From NCBI RefSeq assembly GCF_002394865.1, contig NZ_DGUZ01000018.1:124001-188000 (forward strand): a stretch of DNA of 64,000 bases. The letters run 5' to 3'. Source of the DNA: Fibrobacter sp. UBA4297. Its GTDB lineage: Bacteria > Fibrobacterota > Fibrobacteria > Fibrobacterales > Fibrobacteraceae. Shown here in pieces: positions 52,041 to 61,900 of this stretch (the first letter of the stretch is position 1; each line of letters opens with the position of its first letter). Position numbers and translations under genes: made by a program. The notes under the pieces were generated by a model. It did no database searches. It was not told where the DNA came from and saw nothing but the letters and a program-made list of their open reading frames with translations.

Positions 52041-52080
52041 GATCCTTCGACTTCGGGCTCCGCCCATCGCTCAGGATGAC
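52041..52080. repeat. Palindromic repeat upstream of trpB
   Basis: GATCCTTCGACTTCGGGCTC and CGCTCAGGATGAC; in reverse it shares GTCATCCTGAGC with the element inside trpF. It ends only 9 bases before the trpB ATG, and its AGGA is the only ribosome-site-like word there. Confidence 0.65.
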
Positions 52081-52089
52081 AGAACAACA

Positions 52090-53364
52090 ATGACCTCTAC
52101 AACTTCTAACAACGGTTTCTTTGACAAGTTCGGCGGCAAGTACGTTGCCGAAATCATCCGCCGCCCGCTCGACGACCTCGAAGCGGCATTCAACAAGTAC
52201 ATTCACGATCCGGAATTCCTCGAAGAACTCCACATCATCCAGCGCGACTACATCGGCCGCGAAACTCCGCTGTACTTTGCCCCGACGGCAACCAAGCTTT
52301 TGGGCGGTGCGCAGATTTACATCAAGCTCGAAGGCCTCGCCAACACAGGCGCCCACAAAATCAACAACGCTATCGGCCAGTGCCTACTTGCAAAGAAAAT
52401 GGGCAAGACCCGCATCATCGCCGAAACAGGCGCCGGTCAGCACGGGCTCGCCACTGCCGCCGCTTGCGCCAAGCTCGGCCTTGAATGCGTTGTCTATATG
52501 GGCGAAGTGGATGTGCGCCGTCAGCAGCCGAACGTTGCCACCATGGAAATGTACGGCGCAAAGGTTGTGCCGGTCACGAGCGGTAGCCGCACGCTCAAGG
52601 ATGCCGTGAACGAGGCGATGCGCGACTGGGCAACGAACTTTAAGAACACTCATTACGTGCTCGGTTCCGCTCTCGGCCCAGCCCCGTTCCCGGATATCGT
52701 TCGCACGTTCCAGTCCATAATCGGCGAAGAAGTCAAGCGCCAAGCCGCAGAACGCAACATCGACATCGCAGCCGTTGTCGCTTGCGTCGGAGGCGGTAGC
52801 AATTCCATCGGCGTGTTTACGCCGTTCATCAACGATGCGAATGTGCGCCTGATTGGTGCAGAAGCCGGAGGCATTGGCCCGAACGTCGGCGAAAACGCAG
52901 CCCGCATGACGGGTAACGCCAGCCGCGAAGGCATTGTGCAGGGTTACAAGAGCCGCTTCCTCATTGACGAAGACGGTCAATCCATGCCGACGCGCTCCAT
53001 TTCGGCAGGCCTCGACTACATGGGCATTGGCCCGCAGCTCGCCGCCCTCGGCGAATCGGGCCGCGTGGAATTCACCGCGATTCTCGACAAGGAAGCTCTT
53101 GAAGCCGTCAAGTTCTTTGCCCGTAACGAAGGCATTTTGTTTGCCCTCGAAAGCGCTCACGCCGGTGCAGCCGCTATGAAGATTGCGAAGGAACTCCCGA
53201 AAGACAAGGCGCTCGTCATCAACATGAGTGGCCGCGGTGACAAGGACATCTTTATCACGAGCCCCGTGTTCCGCCCCGAAAAGTGGAAGGAATTCCTGAA
53301 GGCCGAACTCAAACGCCTCGACAACAACGAAGACATCCACGACGCGGAGATAATGAATAAGTAG
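52090..53364 (+). CDS. trpB: Tryptophan synthase beta subunit
   Basis: The 424-residue protein has the PLP lysine in KLEGLANTGAHKINNAIGQ, then RIIAETGAGQHGLATAAACAKLG, CVVYMGEVDVRRQQPNV, VACVGGGSNSIGVF for the phosphate of PLP, and EGILFALESAHA. It condenses indole, channelled from TrpA, with serine. It is slightly longer than enteric TrpB (397). It follows the second attenuator and a palindromic repeat. trpA follows after a 161-base filler spacer. Confidence 0.97.
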   Translation: MTSTTSNNGFFDKFGGKYVAEIIRRPLDDLEAAFNKYIHDPEFLEELHIIQRDYIGRETPLYFAPTATKLLGGAQIYIKLEGLANTGAHKINNAIGQCLLAKKMGKTRIIAETGAGQHGLATAAACAKLGLECVVYMGEVDVRRQQPNVATMEMYGAKVVPVTSGSRTLKDAVNEAMRDWATNFKNTHYVLGSALGPAPFPDIVRTFQSIIGEEVKRQAAERNIDIAAVVACVGGGSNSIGVFTPFINDANVRLIGAEAGGIGPNVGENAARMTGNASREGIVQGYKSRFLIDEDGQSMPTRSISAGLDYMGIGPQLAALGESGRVEFTAILDKEALEAVKFFARNEGILFALESAHAGAAAMKIAKELPKDKALVINMSGRGDKDIFITSPVFRPEKWKEFLKAELKRLDNNEDIHDAEIMNK

Positions 53365-53522
53365 GTTGTAGGTTACAGGTTATAGGTCTTAGGAAAAAAC
53401 ACGCGCAAGCGCATCTATAAAAGTGCTAAAACCGTGAAGTAATCCTAACTCCTATCTCCAAATGCCCAAAACCTAAAATCCATAACAAAATCCTAAAACC
53501 TAACACCTACTACCTAATACCT
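53365..53522. repeat. Word-repeat filler between trpB and trpA
   Basis: Left half repeats TAGGTTACAGGTTATAGG-like words; right half repeats their complements (CCTAAAACCTAACACCTACT). The halves can pair weakly. No gene is visible. The same design occurs after trpE. Confidence 0.6.
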
Positions 53523-53525
53523 ATT

Positions 53526-54278
53526 ATGAACCTCATGTCTCATCTCATTGCCGGGTTTCCGGACGCTGAAACTTCTATCGCCATCGCCGACGCACTTGTG
53601 AAGGGTGGTGCAAACATCCTTGAAATTCAGCTCGCCTTCAGCGACCCGAGCGCAGACGGTCCGGCCATCCAGACCGCCTCCACCATCGCTCTCGAAAAGG
53701 GCTATTCCACCAAGCAGGGTCTCGCCATCGTGAAGCAGATTCACGAACGCCACCCCGAAACGCCGATCTACATCATGACTTACGGCTCCCTCGCCTTTAC
53801 GCCGGGTGTAGAAAACTTTGTCAAGATGTGCAAGGACGCAGGCGTTTCTGCATGTATCATTCCGGACCTGCCGTTCGATTGCGATGAAGGCCTCACCGAA
53901 GCTTGCAAGAAGCATGGCCTCGAAAACATCCCGGTGGCGGCCCCAAGCATGACCAAAGAACGCCTTGAAACGATGGCATCCAAGGGCTTCAAGTACATCT
54001 ACGCAGCACTCCGCGCAGGTACAACCGGCAGCGAAACCACCATTGACCAGGCAACGCTTGACTTTATCGACACCGTCGGTAAGGGTGGCGCGAAGGTGCT
54101 CGGCGGCTTCGGTATCCGCAACGGCGAACAGTCCAAGGTGCTCTCTAAGCATGTGTACGCCGTGGTCGCAGGTTCCGTGTTCGTGAATATTGTGCTCAGC
54201 AACGCAGACACCGCCGAAGGCCGCGCAAAAGCCATCGCCGAAATCGAAGCAAAAGCCAAGGAAATCGCCGGGAAGTAA
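53526..54278 (+). CDS. trpA: Tryptophan synthase alpha subunit
   Basis: The 250-residue protein is slightly shorter than enteric TrpA (268). Catalytic residues are in place: Glu in ILEIQLAFSDPSADGP and Asp in the same block. PIYIMTYGSLAFTPGVENFVKMCKDAGVSACIIPDLPFDCDE and KVLGGFGIRNGEQ complete the TIM barrel signature. It splits indole-3-glycerol phosphate and passes indole to TrpB. The ATG has little ribosome-site complementarity. Confidence 0.95.
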   Translation: MNLMSHLIAGFPDAETSIAIADALVKGGANILEIQLAFSDPSADGPAIQTASTIALEKGYSTKQGLAIVKQIHERHPETPIYIMTYGSLAFTPGVENFVKMCKDAGVSACIIPDLPFDCDEGLTEACKKHGLENIPVAAPSMTKERLETMASKGFKYIYAALRAGTTGSETTIDQATLDFIDTVGKGGAKVLGGFGIRNGEQSKVLSKHVYAVVAGSVFVNIVLSNADTAEGRAKAIAEIEAKAKEIAGK

Positions 54279-54362
54279 CCCGCGCGTATTTTTCCCGCGC
54301 ATTCCCAAGCGCATTTCACAAAAGAAATTTGTCGTATGGAATTTATCCATACGACATTTCTT

Positions 54363-54674
54363 TTATTTGAATTTTACGGCAGTTCCGTAAGCAATGATTT
54401 CAGCGGAGCCAGCCATCACCGAGGCTGTAGCAAAACGCACGTTTACGATTGCATCAGCACCGATAGAAGTCGCTTCGCTAATCATACGTCCAATGGCTAT
54501 ATTGCGAGCATCGTTAAGCATTTCGGTATAGCCTGCAATTTCTCCACCTACAAGAGTCTTGAGCCCGGCAAACACGTCGCGCACCACATTCTTGCTAAAA
54601 ACCACGCTCCCTCTTACCATTTGAAGAGTTTCTATTTCTTTGCCCGTAATAAAATCTGTTGTATAAAGTTTCAT
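54363..54674 (-). CDS. YbjQ/UPF0145 family protein
   Basis: The 103-residue protein shows the family blocks VRGSVVFSKNVVRDVFAGLKTLVGGEIAGYTEML, ARNIAIGRMISEATSIGADAIVNVRFATASVM and EIIAYGTAV. YbjQ proteins form pentamers; their function is not settled, with metal binding proposed. AGGAGAA precedes the ATG. It forms a possible unit with the lipoprotein upstream on the same strand. Confidence 0.9.
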   Translation of the reverse strand: MKLYTTDFITGKEIETLQMVRGSVVFSKNVVRDVFAGLKTLVGGEIAGYTEMLNDARNIAIGRMISEATSIGADAIVNVRFATASVMAGSAEIIAYGTAVKFK

Positions 54675-54707
54675 AAATTCTCCTTTTCTATACGTCTAAA
54701 TATAAAA

Positions 54708-55493
54708 TCAATTTTTCACACAGCGGACAGAAAATGCAATATCCTTGTTATCGCCAGGGATATCCGCAGAGTTGTTTCGGAAATACATATCCATGAAATA
54801 AGAATTGGCAAAATAGACTTCAGTCGTACTCCCAAAATACGCACTGCTATCCTGAAATCCGAAATGCCCATTAGCATCCCTGAAACCAGCCGGCATCGCC
54901 GCAAATCCAAACGCATCCGCACCGTTGCCGTTTTCAGTCCAGCCATGAGTTGCTTTTAGTTTCAACGCAGCAATAGAACTGCCACCCACCGCATTTAGCA
55001 AAGCTTCGAATTCTTCCATGCTAGGGAGGTGCCAACCTTTAGGGCATACACCGCGAACGACCTCGCTTGCTTTGCAGTCCCTCGTATAACCGCAGCCTTT
55101 GCCATCGGTACTGAATAAAGCGGCACTGTCCATAGCGGCAGGCCATGTATAAAGCCTCCCCAACGTTTTGCATTTCTCCGGATCGTTATAGACGCAATAA
55201 CTTGATGTATCGGCGACACCTCCATTAACGGACTTCAAATTATAGCGGTAATTCAAATTTTGTGCCATCCATACTTTGGAATAGCCCGTTCCTTCGGGAG
55301 CTATAGTCGTAGTACGGTAAACTTGTCCGTCACGTAGATCGATTAATGTATTTTTCTCAGCATCGTAAATGCTTTCATCGCTGAAGGAAATCGTAGAATT
55401 ACTGTCACAGGCAACGCAAGCAAAAGTTGCGGCACCAAGCAACCAATTCAGAAGCTTAAAAAGAACCTTTTGGGACGTAGATTTTACAGACAT
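54708..55493 (-). CDS. Lipoprotein with Fibrobacter major paralogous domain
   Basis: The ATG at 55493 gives 261 residues; a longer frame reaches 55538. The signal peptide ends ATFACVAC. The mature part has the domain that is greatly expanded in Fibrobacter succinogenes: WMAQNLNYRYNL, GRLYTWPAAMDSAALFSTDGKGCGYTRDC, VCPKGWHLPSMEEFEALLNAVGG, AMPAGFRDANGHF and FSVRCVKN. These are surface lipoproteins of unknown function. This domain is one of the strongest indicators of the host genus. Confidence 0.9.
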   Translation of the reverse strand: MSVKSTSQKVLFKLLNWLLGAATFACVACDSNSTISFSDESIYDAEKNTLIDLRDGQVYRTTTIAPEGTGYSKVWMAQNLNYRYNLKSVNGGVADTSSYCVYNDPEKCKTLGRLYTWPAAMDSAALFSTDGKGCGYTRDCKASEVVRGVCPKGWHLPSMEEFEALLNAVGGSSIAALKLKATHGWTENGNGADAFGFAAMPAGFRDANGHFGFQDSSAYFGSTTEVYFANSYFMDMYFRNNSADIPGDNKDIAFSVRCVKN

Positions 55494-55608
55494 GATTACA
55501 TTGAAAATATAAAATTGTCCGTATCGCGCACACATCACAAAAGCAGCTTTTTAAGAGCTCCAACAGAACATAATTGAAAATTACTAAAAGAAAAAATATA
55601 TTTGCACC

Positions 55609-56334
55609 ATGAAAAAAATCTTAGCTTTCTGCATTTTCAGCTTACTCTTTTTCACAGGTTGCGCCACAACAGCGTTCGAAAACAACTATAATCCTTGGCA
55701 TAAAGAAGGATATTACCCCAAAGAAGCTTATCTTAAAGATGGACAAGAACCTAAAATAATCAAAACAAATAATATAGAGGAACAATATAGAGACATCGCA
55801 TCACAATGGTATTGGTGTTTAGGTTCTTCATTCTTCAACGATGATGAAATCAACGAATATGAAGTTAATGCGGCATTAAAGAAGCTCAGCAAAAAAGAAA
55901 AAGCAACAATCGCATTATGGACTGACGAATATACAGGTTCAAGTGGAGTGATGTCCTACGCAATAACCTCCACAATAGCATACACAGAGCAAATAAATCA
56001 ATACAATTATTCAGCTTTTCTATTCATTCCTATTCCCTATAAAAATAGACAAGCTTATACACCAGGAATTGCGGTATCTGAACTATCACAACACGATCGT
56101 GAAATTTATCAGCAAAACACCGGAGCCTTAATCAATATTGTATATAAAAACACGACCGCATATTACGCCAATTTAATTCATGGCGATATAATCACAAACA
56201 TAAACGGGAAAAGAATTAATTCTCCAGAAGATTATTTTGACGTTTTAGAAAAATCAAAAATAGGTGATATTTGGAACATAACATTCGTTAGAAATGGACA
56301 AGAAAGACACGTTGAAATACCATTTAAGCTTTAA
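55609..56334 (+). CDS. Lipoprotein with C-terminal PDZ-like domain
   Basis: The 241-residue protein begins with a lipoprotein signal (LLFFTGC, Cys 18). The middle is not recognisable. The last 70 residues resemble a PDZ domain: YYANLIHGDIITNINGKRINSPEDYFDVLEKSKIGDIWNITFVRNG, as in periplasmic proteases, but there is no protease domain. Base composition is more AT-rich than that of its neighbours, which may mean recent acquisition. Function unknown. Confidence 0.75.
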   Translation: MKKILAFCIFSLLFFTGCATTAFENNYNPWHKEGYYPKEAYLKDGQEPKIIKTNNIEEQYRDIASQWYWCLGSSFFNDDEINEYEVNAALKKLSKKEKATIALWTDEYTGSSGVMSYAITSTIAYTEQINQYNYSAFLFIPIPYKNRQAYTPGIAVSELSQHDREIYQQNTGALINIVYKNTTAYYANLIHGDIITNINGKRINSPEDYFDVLEKSKIGDIWNITFVRNGQERHVEIPFKL

Positions 56335-56553
56335 CCATTACATTTCTTGTTCGCACATTACATTTGCAAGCCCCGCCTTTACACTTTCTAGAGGCCGCGT
56401 AGAAGTCGTGTTAACATACCCCAAACGCTTAATTCTTCCCTTTTTCCCACTTCGAAACCAAATCGAGTTCATTAGCAACAATTCTAAGATCTAAGTTCTA
56501 AAATCTAAGTTCTAAAAAGCTATCTTTACGCCCGAAAAATTCATGAGGTAACT
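56335..56553. other. Intergenic spacer before the aconitase gene
   Basis: The spacer contains repeated TCTAAGTTCTAAAATCTAAG words near 56487-56517, another example of the filler type. No terminator or promoter can be assigned with confidence. Confidence 0.4.
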
Positions 56554-58827
56554 ATGCTTTTTAATTTCGACATGATCCAGGCCACATACGCTCGCATTCC
56601 TGCACGCGTCGCTGTTGCCCGCAAGCAGCTTGGCCGCCCGCTCACTCTCGCCGAGAAGATTCTCTACAGCCACCTGATCGATGGCGCAGAAAACAGAACT
56701 TACAAGCGCGGCGCTGATTTTGCCGAATTCCACCCGGACCGCGTTGCCATGCAAGACGCAACCGCCCAGATGGCCCTCCTCCAGTTCACGACTGCGGGCA
56801 AGTCCCGCGTGGCTGTGCCGAGCTCTGTGCACTGCGACCACTTGATTATCGCTCGCGAAGGTGTCGAAAAGGACCTCCCCCGCGCCAAGGAAGAAAGCAA
56901 GGAAGTGTACGATTTCTTGCAGTCCGTCTCTGCCAAGTACGGCATTGACTGCTGGCTCCCGGGTGCAGGCATCATCCATCAGGTGGTGCTCGAAAACTAC
57001 GCCTTCCCAGGCGGAATGATGATCGGTACCGACTCCCACACCGTGAACGCTGGCGGTCTTGGCATGCTCGCGATTGGCGTGGGCGGTGCAGATGCTGTCG
57101 ATGCGATGGTCGGCCTCCCGTGGGAACTCAAGTACCCGAAGATGATCGGCGTGAAGCTCACTGGCAAACTCCAGGGCTTTGCAACCGCAAAGGACATCAT
57201 CCTCAAGCTCGCAGGCATCCTCACTGTTAAGGGTGGCACGAACGCTATTATCGAATACTTTGGCGAAGGCGCACGCAGCCTCTCCGCTACTGGCAAGGCA
57301 ACGATTGCGAACATGGGTGCCGAAGTGGGCGCCACCTGCTCCACCTTCAGCTACGACGATTCCATGAGCCGTTACCTCCGCGCTACAGGCCGTGCCGACG
57401 TCGCTGATGCCGCCGACAAGATTGCCGCCGACCTCAAGGCCGACCCGGAAGTCGAAGCAAATCCGGAAAAGTACTTCGACCGCGTTGTGGAAATCGACCT
57501 CAACACGCTCATCCCGCATTACAACGGCCCGTTCAGCCCGGACCGTGCATTCGCCGTGACCGACATGGCAGAATCCCTCAAGGCTACCGAAACGAAGCCG
57601 GAATCTACGCCGGTCGTGAGCGCAGCCCTCATCGGTTCTTGCACGAACTCCAGCTACGAAGACCTCTACATGGCCGCGAACATGATCAAGCAGGCTCTCG
57701 CCAAGGGTCTTACCCCGAAATGCCCGCTCCTCATCAACCCGGGTTCCGAACAAGTTCGCTACACCGCTGAACGCGACGGCCTCATCGATTTGTTCAAGCA
57801 GTTCGGTGCAACGATTATGACGAACGCCTGCGGTCCTTGCATTGGCCGCTGGGACCGTGCAGGTGCCGACAAGAAGGAACTCAACACCATCGTCCACAGC
57901 TTTAACCGCAACTTCGCAAAGCGCGCTGACGGTAACCCGAATACGCACGCCTTCGTAGCCTCCCCGCTCATGGCTGTAATCGCCGCCCTCTCTGGCGACA
58001 TCCGCTTCAACCCGATGACCGACACCCTCGTCAATAACGAAGGCAAGGCAGTGAAGCTCGACCCGCCAGAACAGTGCGAACTCCCGCCGAAGGGCTTCGA
58101 CGTGAAAGACGCCGGCTACCAGGCTCCGGCAGAAGACGGCTCCAAGATTACCGTTTCCATCAACCCGGAAAGCAAGCGTTTGCAGGCTCTCGCCCCGTTC
58201 GCCGCTTGGGACGGCAAGGACATCGCCGGTGCCCCGCTCCTCATCAAGGCAAAGGGCAAGTGCACTACCGACCACATTTCTATGGCAGGTCCGTGGCTCA
58301 ACTACCGCGGTCACCTCGAAAACATTTCGAACAACATGCTCATCGGCGCCGTGAACGCTTTCAACGGCGAAACGAACAAGGTTCTCTGCCAGTGCGGTAG
58401 CTACAAGGAAGTTCCGGAACTTGCCAAGATTTACAAGGCCAAGGGCACGGGCTCCATCGTCATCGGTGACGAAAACTACGGCGAAGGCTCCAGCCGCGAA
58501 CACGCCGCCATGGAACCGCGCTTCCTCGGCGTGAAGGCCGTGATCGTGAAGAGCTTCGCCCGCATTCACGAAACGAACCTCAAGAAGCAGGGCATGCTCG
58601 CCCTCACCTTCAAGAACGCCGCCGACTACGATAAGATTCAGGAACAGGACGTGTTCGACATCGTTGGCCTCACCAAGTTCGCTCCGGGTTCCGAGTTCAC
58701 GCTCGTCGCCCACCACAAGGACGGCTCGGTCGATAACATCGCGCTCAGCCACACCTACAACGAACAGCAGTGGGCATGGTTCAAGGCGGGTTCGGCCCTC
58801 AACCTCATCCGCGCGAACAACAAGTAA
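56554..58827 (+). CDS. acn: Aconitate hydratase (mitochondrial type)
   Basis: The 757-residue protein is close to mitochondrial-type aconitase in length and order. Blocks include VPSSVHCDHLI, MMIGTDSHTVNAGGLGMLAIGVGGADAVD, the first cluster Cys in LIGSCTNSSYEDL and the other two in MTNACGPCIGRWDR. Later come TTDHISMAGPWLNYRGHLENISNNM and GDENYGEGSSREHAAMEPRFLG. It interconverts citrate and isocitrate through a [4Fe-4S] cluster. GAGG lies about 10 bases before the ATG. A long antisense frame on the minus strand is a codon-bias artefact. Confidence 0.96.
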   Translation: MLFNFDMIQATYARIPARVAVARKQLGRPLTLAEKILYSHLIDGAENRTYKRGADFAEFHPDRVAMQDATAQMALLQFTTAGKSRVAVPSSVHCDHLIIAREGVEKDLPRAKEESKEVYDFLQSVSAKYGIDCWLPGAGIIHQVVLENYAFPGGMMIGTDSHTVNAGGLGMLAIGVGGADAVDAMVGLPWELKYPKMIGVKLTGKLQGFATAKDIILKLAGILTVKGGTNAIIEYFGEGARSLSATGKATIANMGAEVGATCSTFSYDDSMSRYLRATGRADVADAADKIAADLKADPEVEANPEKYFDRVVEIDLNTLIPHYNGPFSPDRAFAVTDMAESLKATETKPESTPVVSAALIGSCTNSSYEDLYMAANMIKQALAKGLTPKCPLLINPGSEQVRYTAERDGLIDLFKQFGATIMTNACGPCIGRWDRAGADKKELNTIVHSFNRNFAKRADGNPNTHAFVASPLMAVIAALSGDIRFNPMTDTLVNNEGKAVKLDPPEQCELPPKGFDVKDAGYQAPAEDGSKITVSINPESKRLQALAPFAAWDGKDIAGAPLLIKAKGKCTTDHISMAGPWLNYRGHLENISNNMLIGAVNAFNGETNKVLCQCGSYKEVPELAKIYKAKGTGSIVIGDENYGEGSSREHAAMEPRFLGVKAVIVKSFARIHETNLKKQGMLALTFKNAADYDKIQEQDVFDIVGLTKFAPGSEFTLVAHHKDGSVDNIALSHTYNEQQWAWFKAGSALNLIRANNK

Positions 58828-58871
58828 TAGCTTGGTGCAACCTCTCAGCAGGTTCATAACAGCAAGCCATA

Positions 58872-58908
58872 AAAAAGTCTCCAGGAAATCCTGGAGACTT
58901 TTTGCATT
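58872..58908. terminator. Terminator between aconitase and the GGDEF/EAL gene
   Basis: AGTCTCCAGG and CCTGGAGACT pair around AAAT and are flanked by A and T tracts, so it can work for both convergent genes. Confidence 0.9.
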
Positions 58909-58923
58909 AAAATCAACCCTAAT

Positions 58924-61900
58924 TTAATACTCCATGTTAGTCACGTCCGAAACAGTAATAATGTACTTTTGAGAGCCATTAAAAAGCGCTCTTGCACGAA
59001 TAAACTTAACTTCTCCATTTTCAGAAATCAGTTTTCGTCCATACGTTTCACCGGTTGCGCTATTGAGTCTCGCCTTTTCCAAGAATTTTTCCGAGGAACA
59101 AAGCGGAATCTGGAACAGCCTGCAAAGCACATCCATAGAATCCGAAATCAACCGTTGGACATACATGGGCTTGCCATCTACGCTTGAAAGCGTGAGCATT
59201 TTATCTGTATTTCCATCAATGTAGATAATCTGATCATACAGGTTCAAGACAACGGCGTCCGTCAATTCCTTGTAGGCTTCAACATCCGTATCATTTTCGT
59301 TCTGTAATTTTAGAATGATATCACCAGAATCAGGATCGGCCATCATATCAAATGTTGACTTGATAGAGAACCAGCCGTTCTTGAAGTTGTAATTTAAGTT
59401 CAGCGGAGGAACCGGACGCTTATTTACATAAGCCAGAATCAGCTTTTCACGAGTGTAATTAGCCGTTTTCTGGACATTCACGCTATCTTTCGACATCAGA
59501 CCCAACAGGTAGTTGTAATGAGCATCGTAAGTGTACTTGCCATTCATTTCTTCCGGAATATAGCTAATGCCTTCCATTCTGATAACCGGAGAATTTTTCG
59601 TAAGGTTCCAGAACAAGAACGCCTTATATCCCGGTTCATACGACTTGGTATGAGTCGCCTCACCCGAAGCCATAAACAACTTAAACGCATTTTTGCGACC
59701 AAAGTAGTTCTTCAAAGCCATATCATCTTCAGAGACGAATACAGACAAAATTCGTCCATACGGCGTATCCCTAAAGAAACGTCCTACGTGGTAAATTCGC
59801 TTGACTGTACCTTTCTTAGTCTTGATGCGATAGGTTGTCTGCGTCGGCAAAGCGCTGCCACTGCGGAACAACGTTTCAAGTTTTTCGTCTACCGTAGCAT
59901 AATCTTCAGGAAGCACGGCACCTTCAAGCTTATTACCCGCCAGACAGCGGAAATCATCAACACCGTCGCAGTCAAAAATTTCAAGCGCACGGCCATTCAC
60001 GTAAAGAATGTCACCGGTCATAGCCTCCAGAAGAATCACGCCACCAGGAACGTATTCCATATAGTTTAGAGCAAGCTGGTGGAGCAACTCCGTATTCTTG
60101 ATGGCTCCGTCAATTTTGGACTTGACTTGTTCCTTGTTGCTGATAGGCGTCAAGATAAACTGATAAGCCCCTAAACGGACGCCTTCCTTCGCAAGTTCCA
60201 TGTTATCCGACATCACGATAAAAGGAATCTGGAATTCACGCTTTTCCCCTCTGAACTTCTGGATGATCTTAAAGCCATCAATTTTAGGGAGGGCCGCATC
60301 GATTAACGCTATCGAAATCTTATTACCATATTCCAGCAAAATATTCAAGACCTGTTCACCATCTTCGGCAAACAACAGATTGTAATCCGACCTTAAAATA
60401 CCTTCAAGAATGGACCTGTTCGGCAAATTGACCGTCGCAAGCAAAATAGTCTTTGCTTCTACTGGGAACTTTACGACATTTTGAGAACCAGACGAACTGT
60501 CTTCAGCGCTCACATGAGTATTGCGAAACGACATGTCGTAAATACGGGCGCCATTGATATCGGCAACCAACCGACCCGTCAAAAAAACGTAGGTTCCGTG
60601 AGTGGCGTAAGTCACCTGCTGAGGCGCCCTGTATGCCGCCTGCTGTATTTCACGGAGTTTGTTGTAAACCGGGTTTTTGGGGTCGTTGCTAGCATCCTCG
60701 GCGTCCTTGAAACCGCTAAAGCCAAGGCTTTGGAGCTGTTCTTCATACTGCTTATTTACAAACAGGAACTTGAACATACCATTTTCAAACGACATGACCG
60801 CTTTAGGCGTATCCACCAAATAATCTAGGCTACCGAGCCTAGAATAGACGAGACGCGATTTCGGGTCTTCAATATGCATCCCCATAGCCGCCATGTGTCT
60901 AAGCGTCTCTTTTAAAGGCATGGGTTTTCCGTAATAATAGCCCTGGACCTTTTCGCAACCAATGCCCTTCAAGAACTCCATTTGCTCCTTGGTCTCGACA
61001 CCTTCGGCAAGAGTCTTAAGCCCAAGGTTTTTCGCCATACGGACCGTCGAACGAATAATGGTGCGCGAGGCCTCGTTGAAATTCGAGAGGAACACCATGT
61101 CAATCTTGAGTTCATCGAACTTATAGTCCTTAAGCGTATTGAGCGAAGAGTATCCGCTACCAAAATCGTCCATCCAGACTTCGTAACCGGCCAAACGGAA
61201 TCTTTGAATTTCGTTTCGGACATACGAATCCGAAGCCATAATGCTTTCCGTAATTTCAACGCGAATGTAATCGCGGTCAATCTTGTACTTGTCTAGCGCC
61301 CGTTCGACAACTTCAAAAATATCACAGCCGATAAAGTCCAGACGCGACAAGTTGAAAGAGACCGGGACCACGGGGTTTCCGTCATCCATCTCCTTACGCA
61401 TTTCTTTACAGACTATGTTGATGACATGGCTATCGAGCTTGTGGATTTGGCGCGATTCCTCAAGCGCCCCGATAAAGACGGCCGGATTCAGGAACCCATA
61501 CTGAGGGTCAATCCAGCGGGCAAGCGCTTCCATGCCGCAGAACGTTTCCGTAATCGTGCGGACAACAGGCTGATAATAAACCTTGATGTAACCTTTTTCA
61601 ATAGCCTCATCGATATGGTTTACAACGTAATTTTGCAAGACGAGCGCCTTGCGCAAGTCATCATCGTAATAACGAATAAAGTTATCACCCGACAGCTTCT
61701 GGACCTTGCATGCAATTTTCGCTTTTTCACTCGCATTGAGCATGTCCTCAAATTCATCAATTTTACAAAGGCCGACATTGACGTCCATCGAGATTTTCGA
61801 AATGACACTCTTGACATACTTGCGGACTTCGTTCAGCTTTTCTTCTACGTTGCGGTTGTCGGCTATGATTGTAAAATGGTCATTGGACTGTCTGCAAATG

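Noticed and set aside
56512..58857. A 781-codon open frame on the minus strand
   Set aside because: It lies exactly antisense to aconitase, has no recognisable domain and reflects the strong codon bias of the sense gene.
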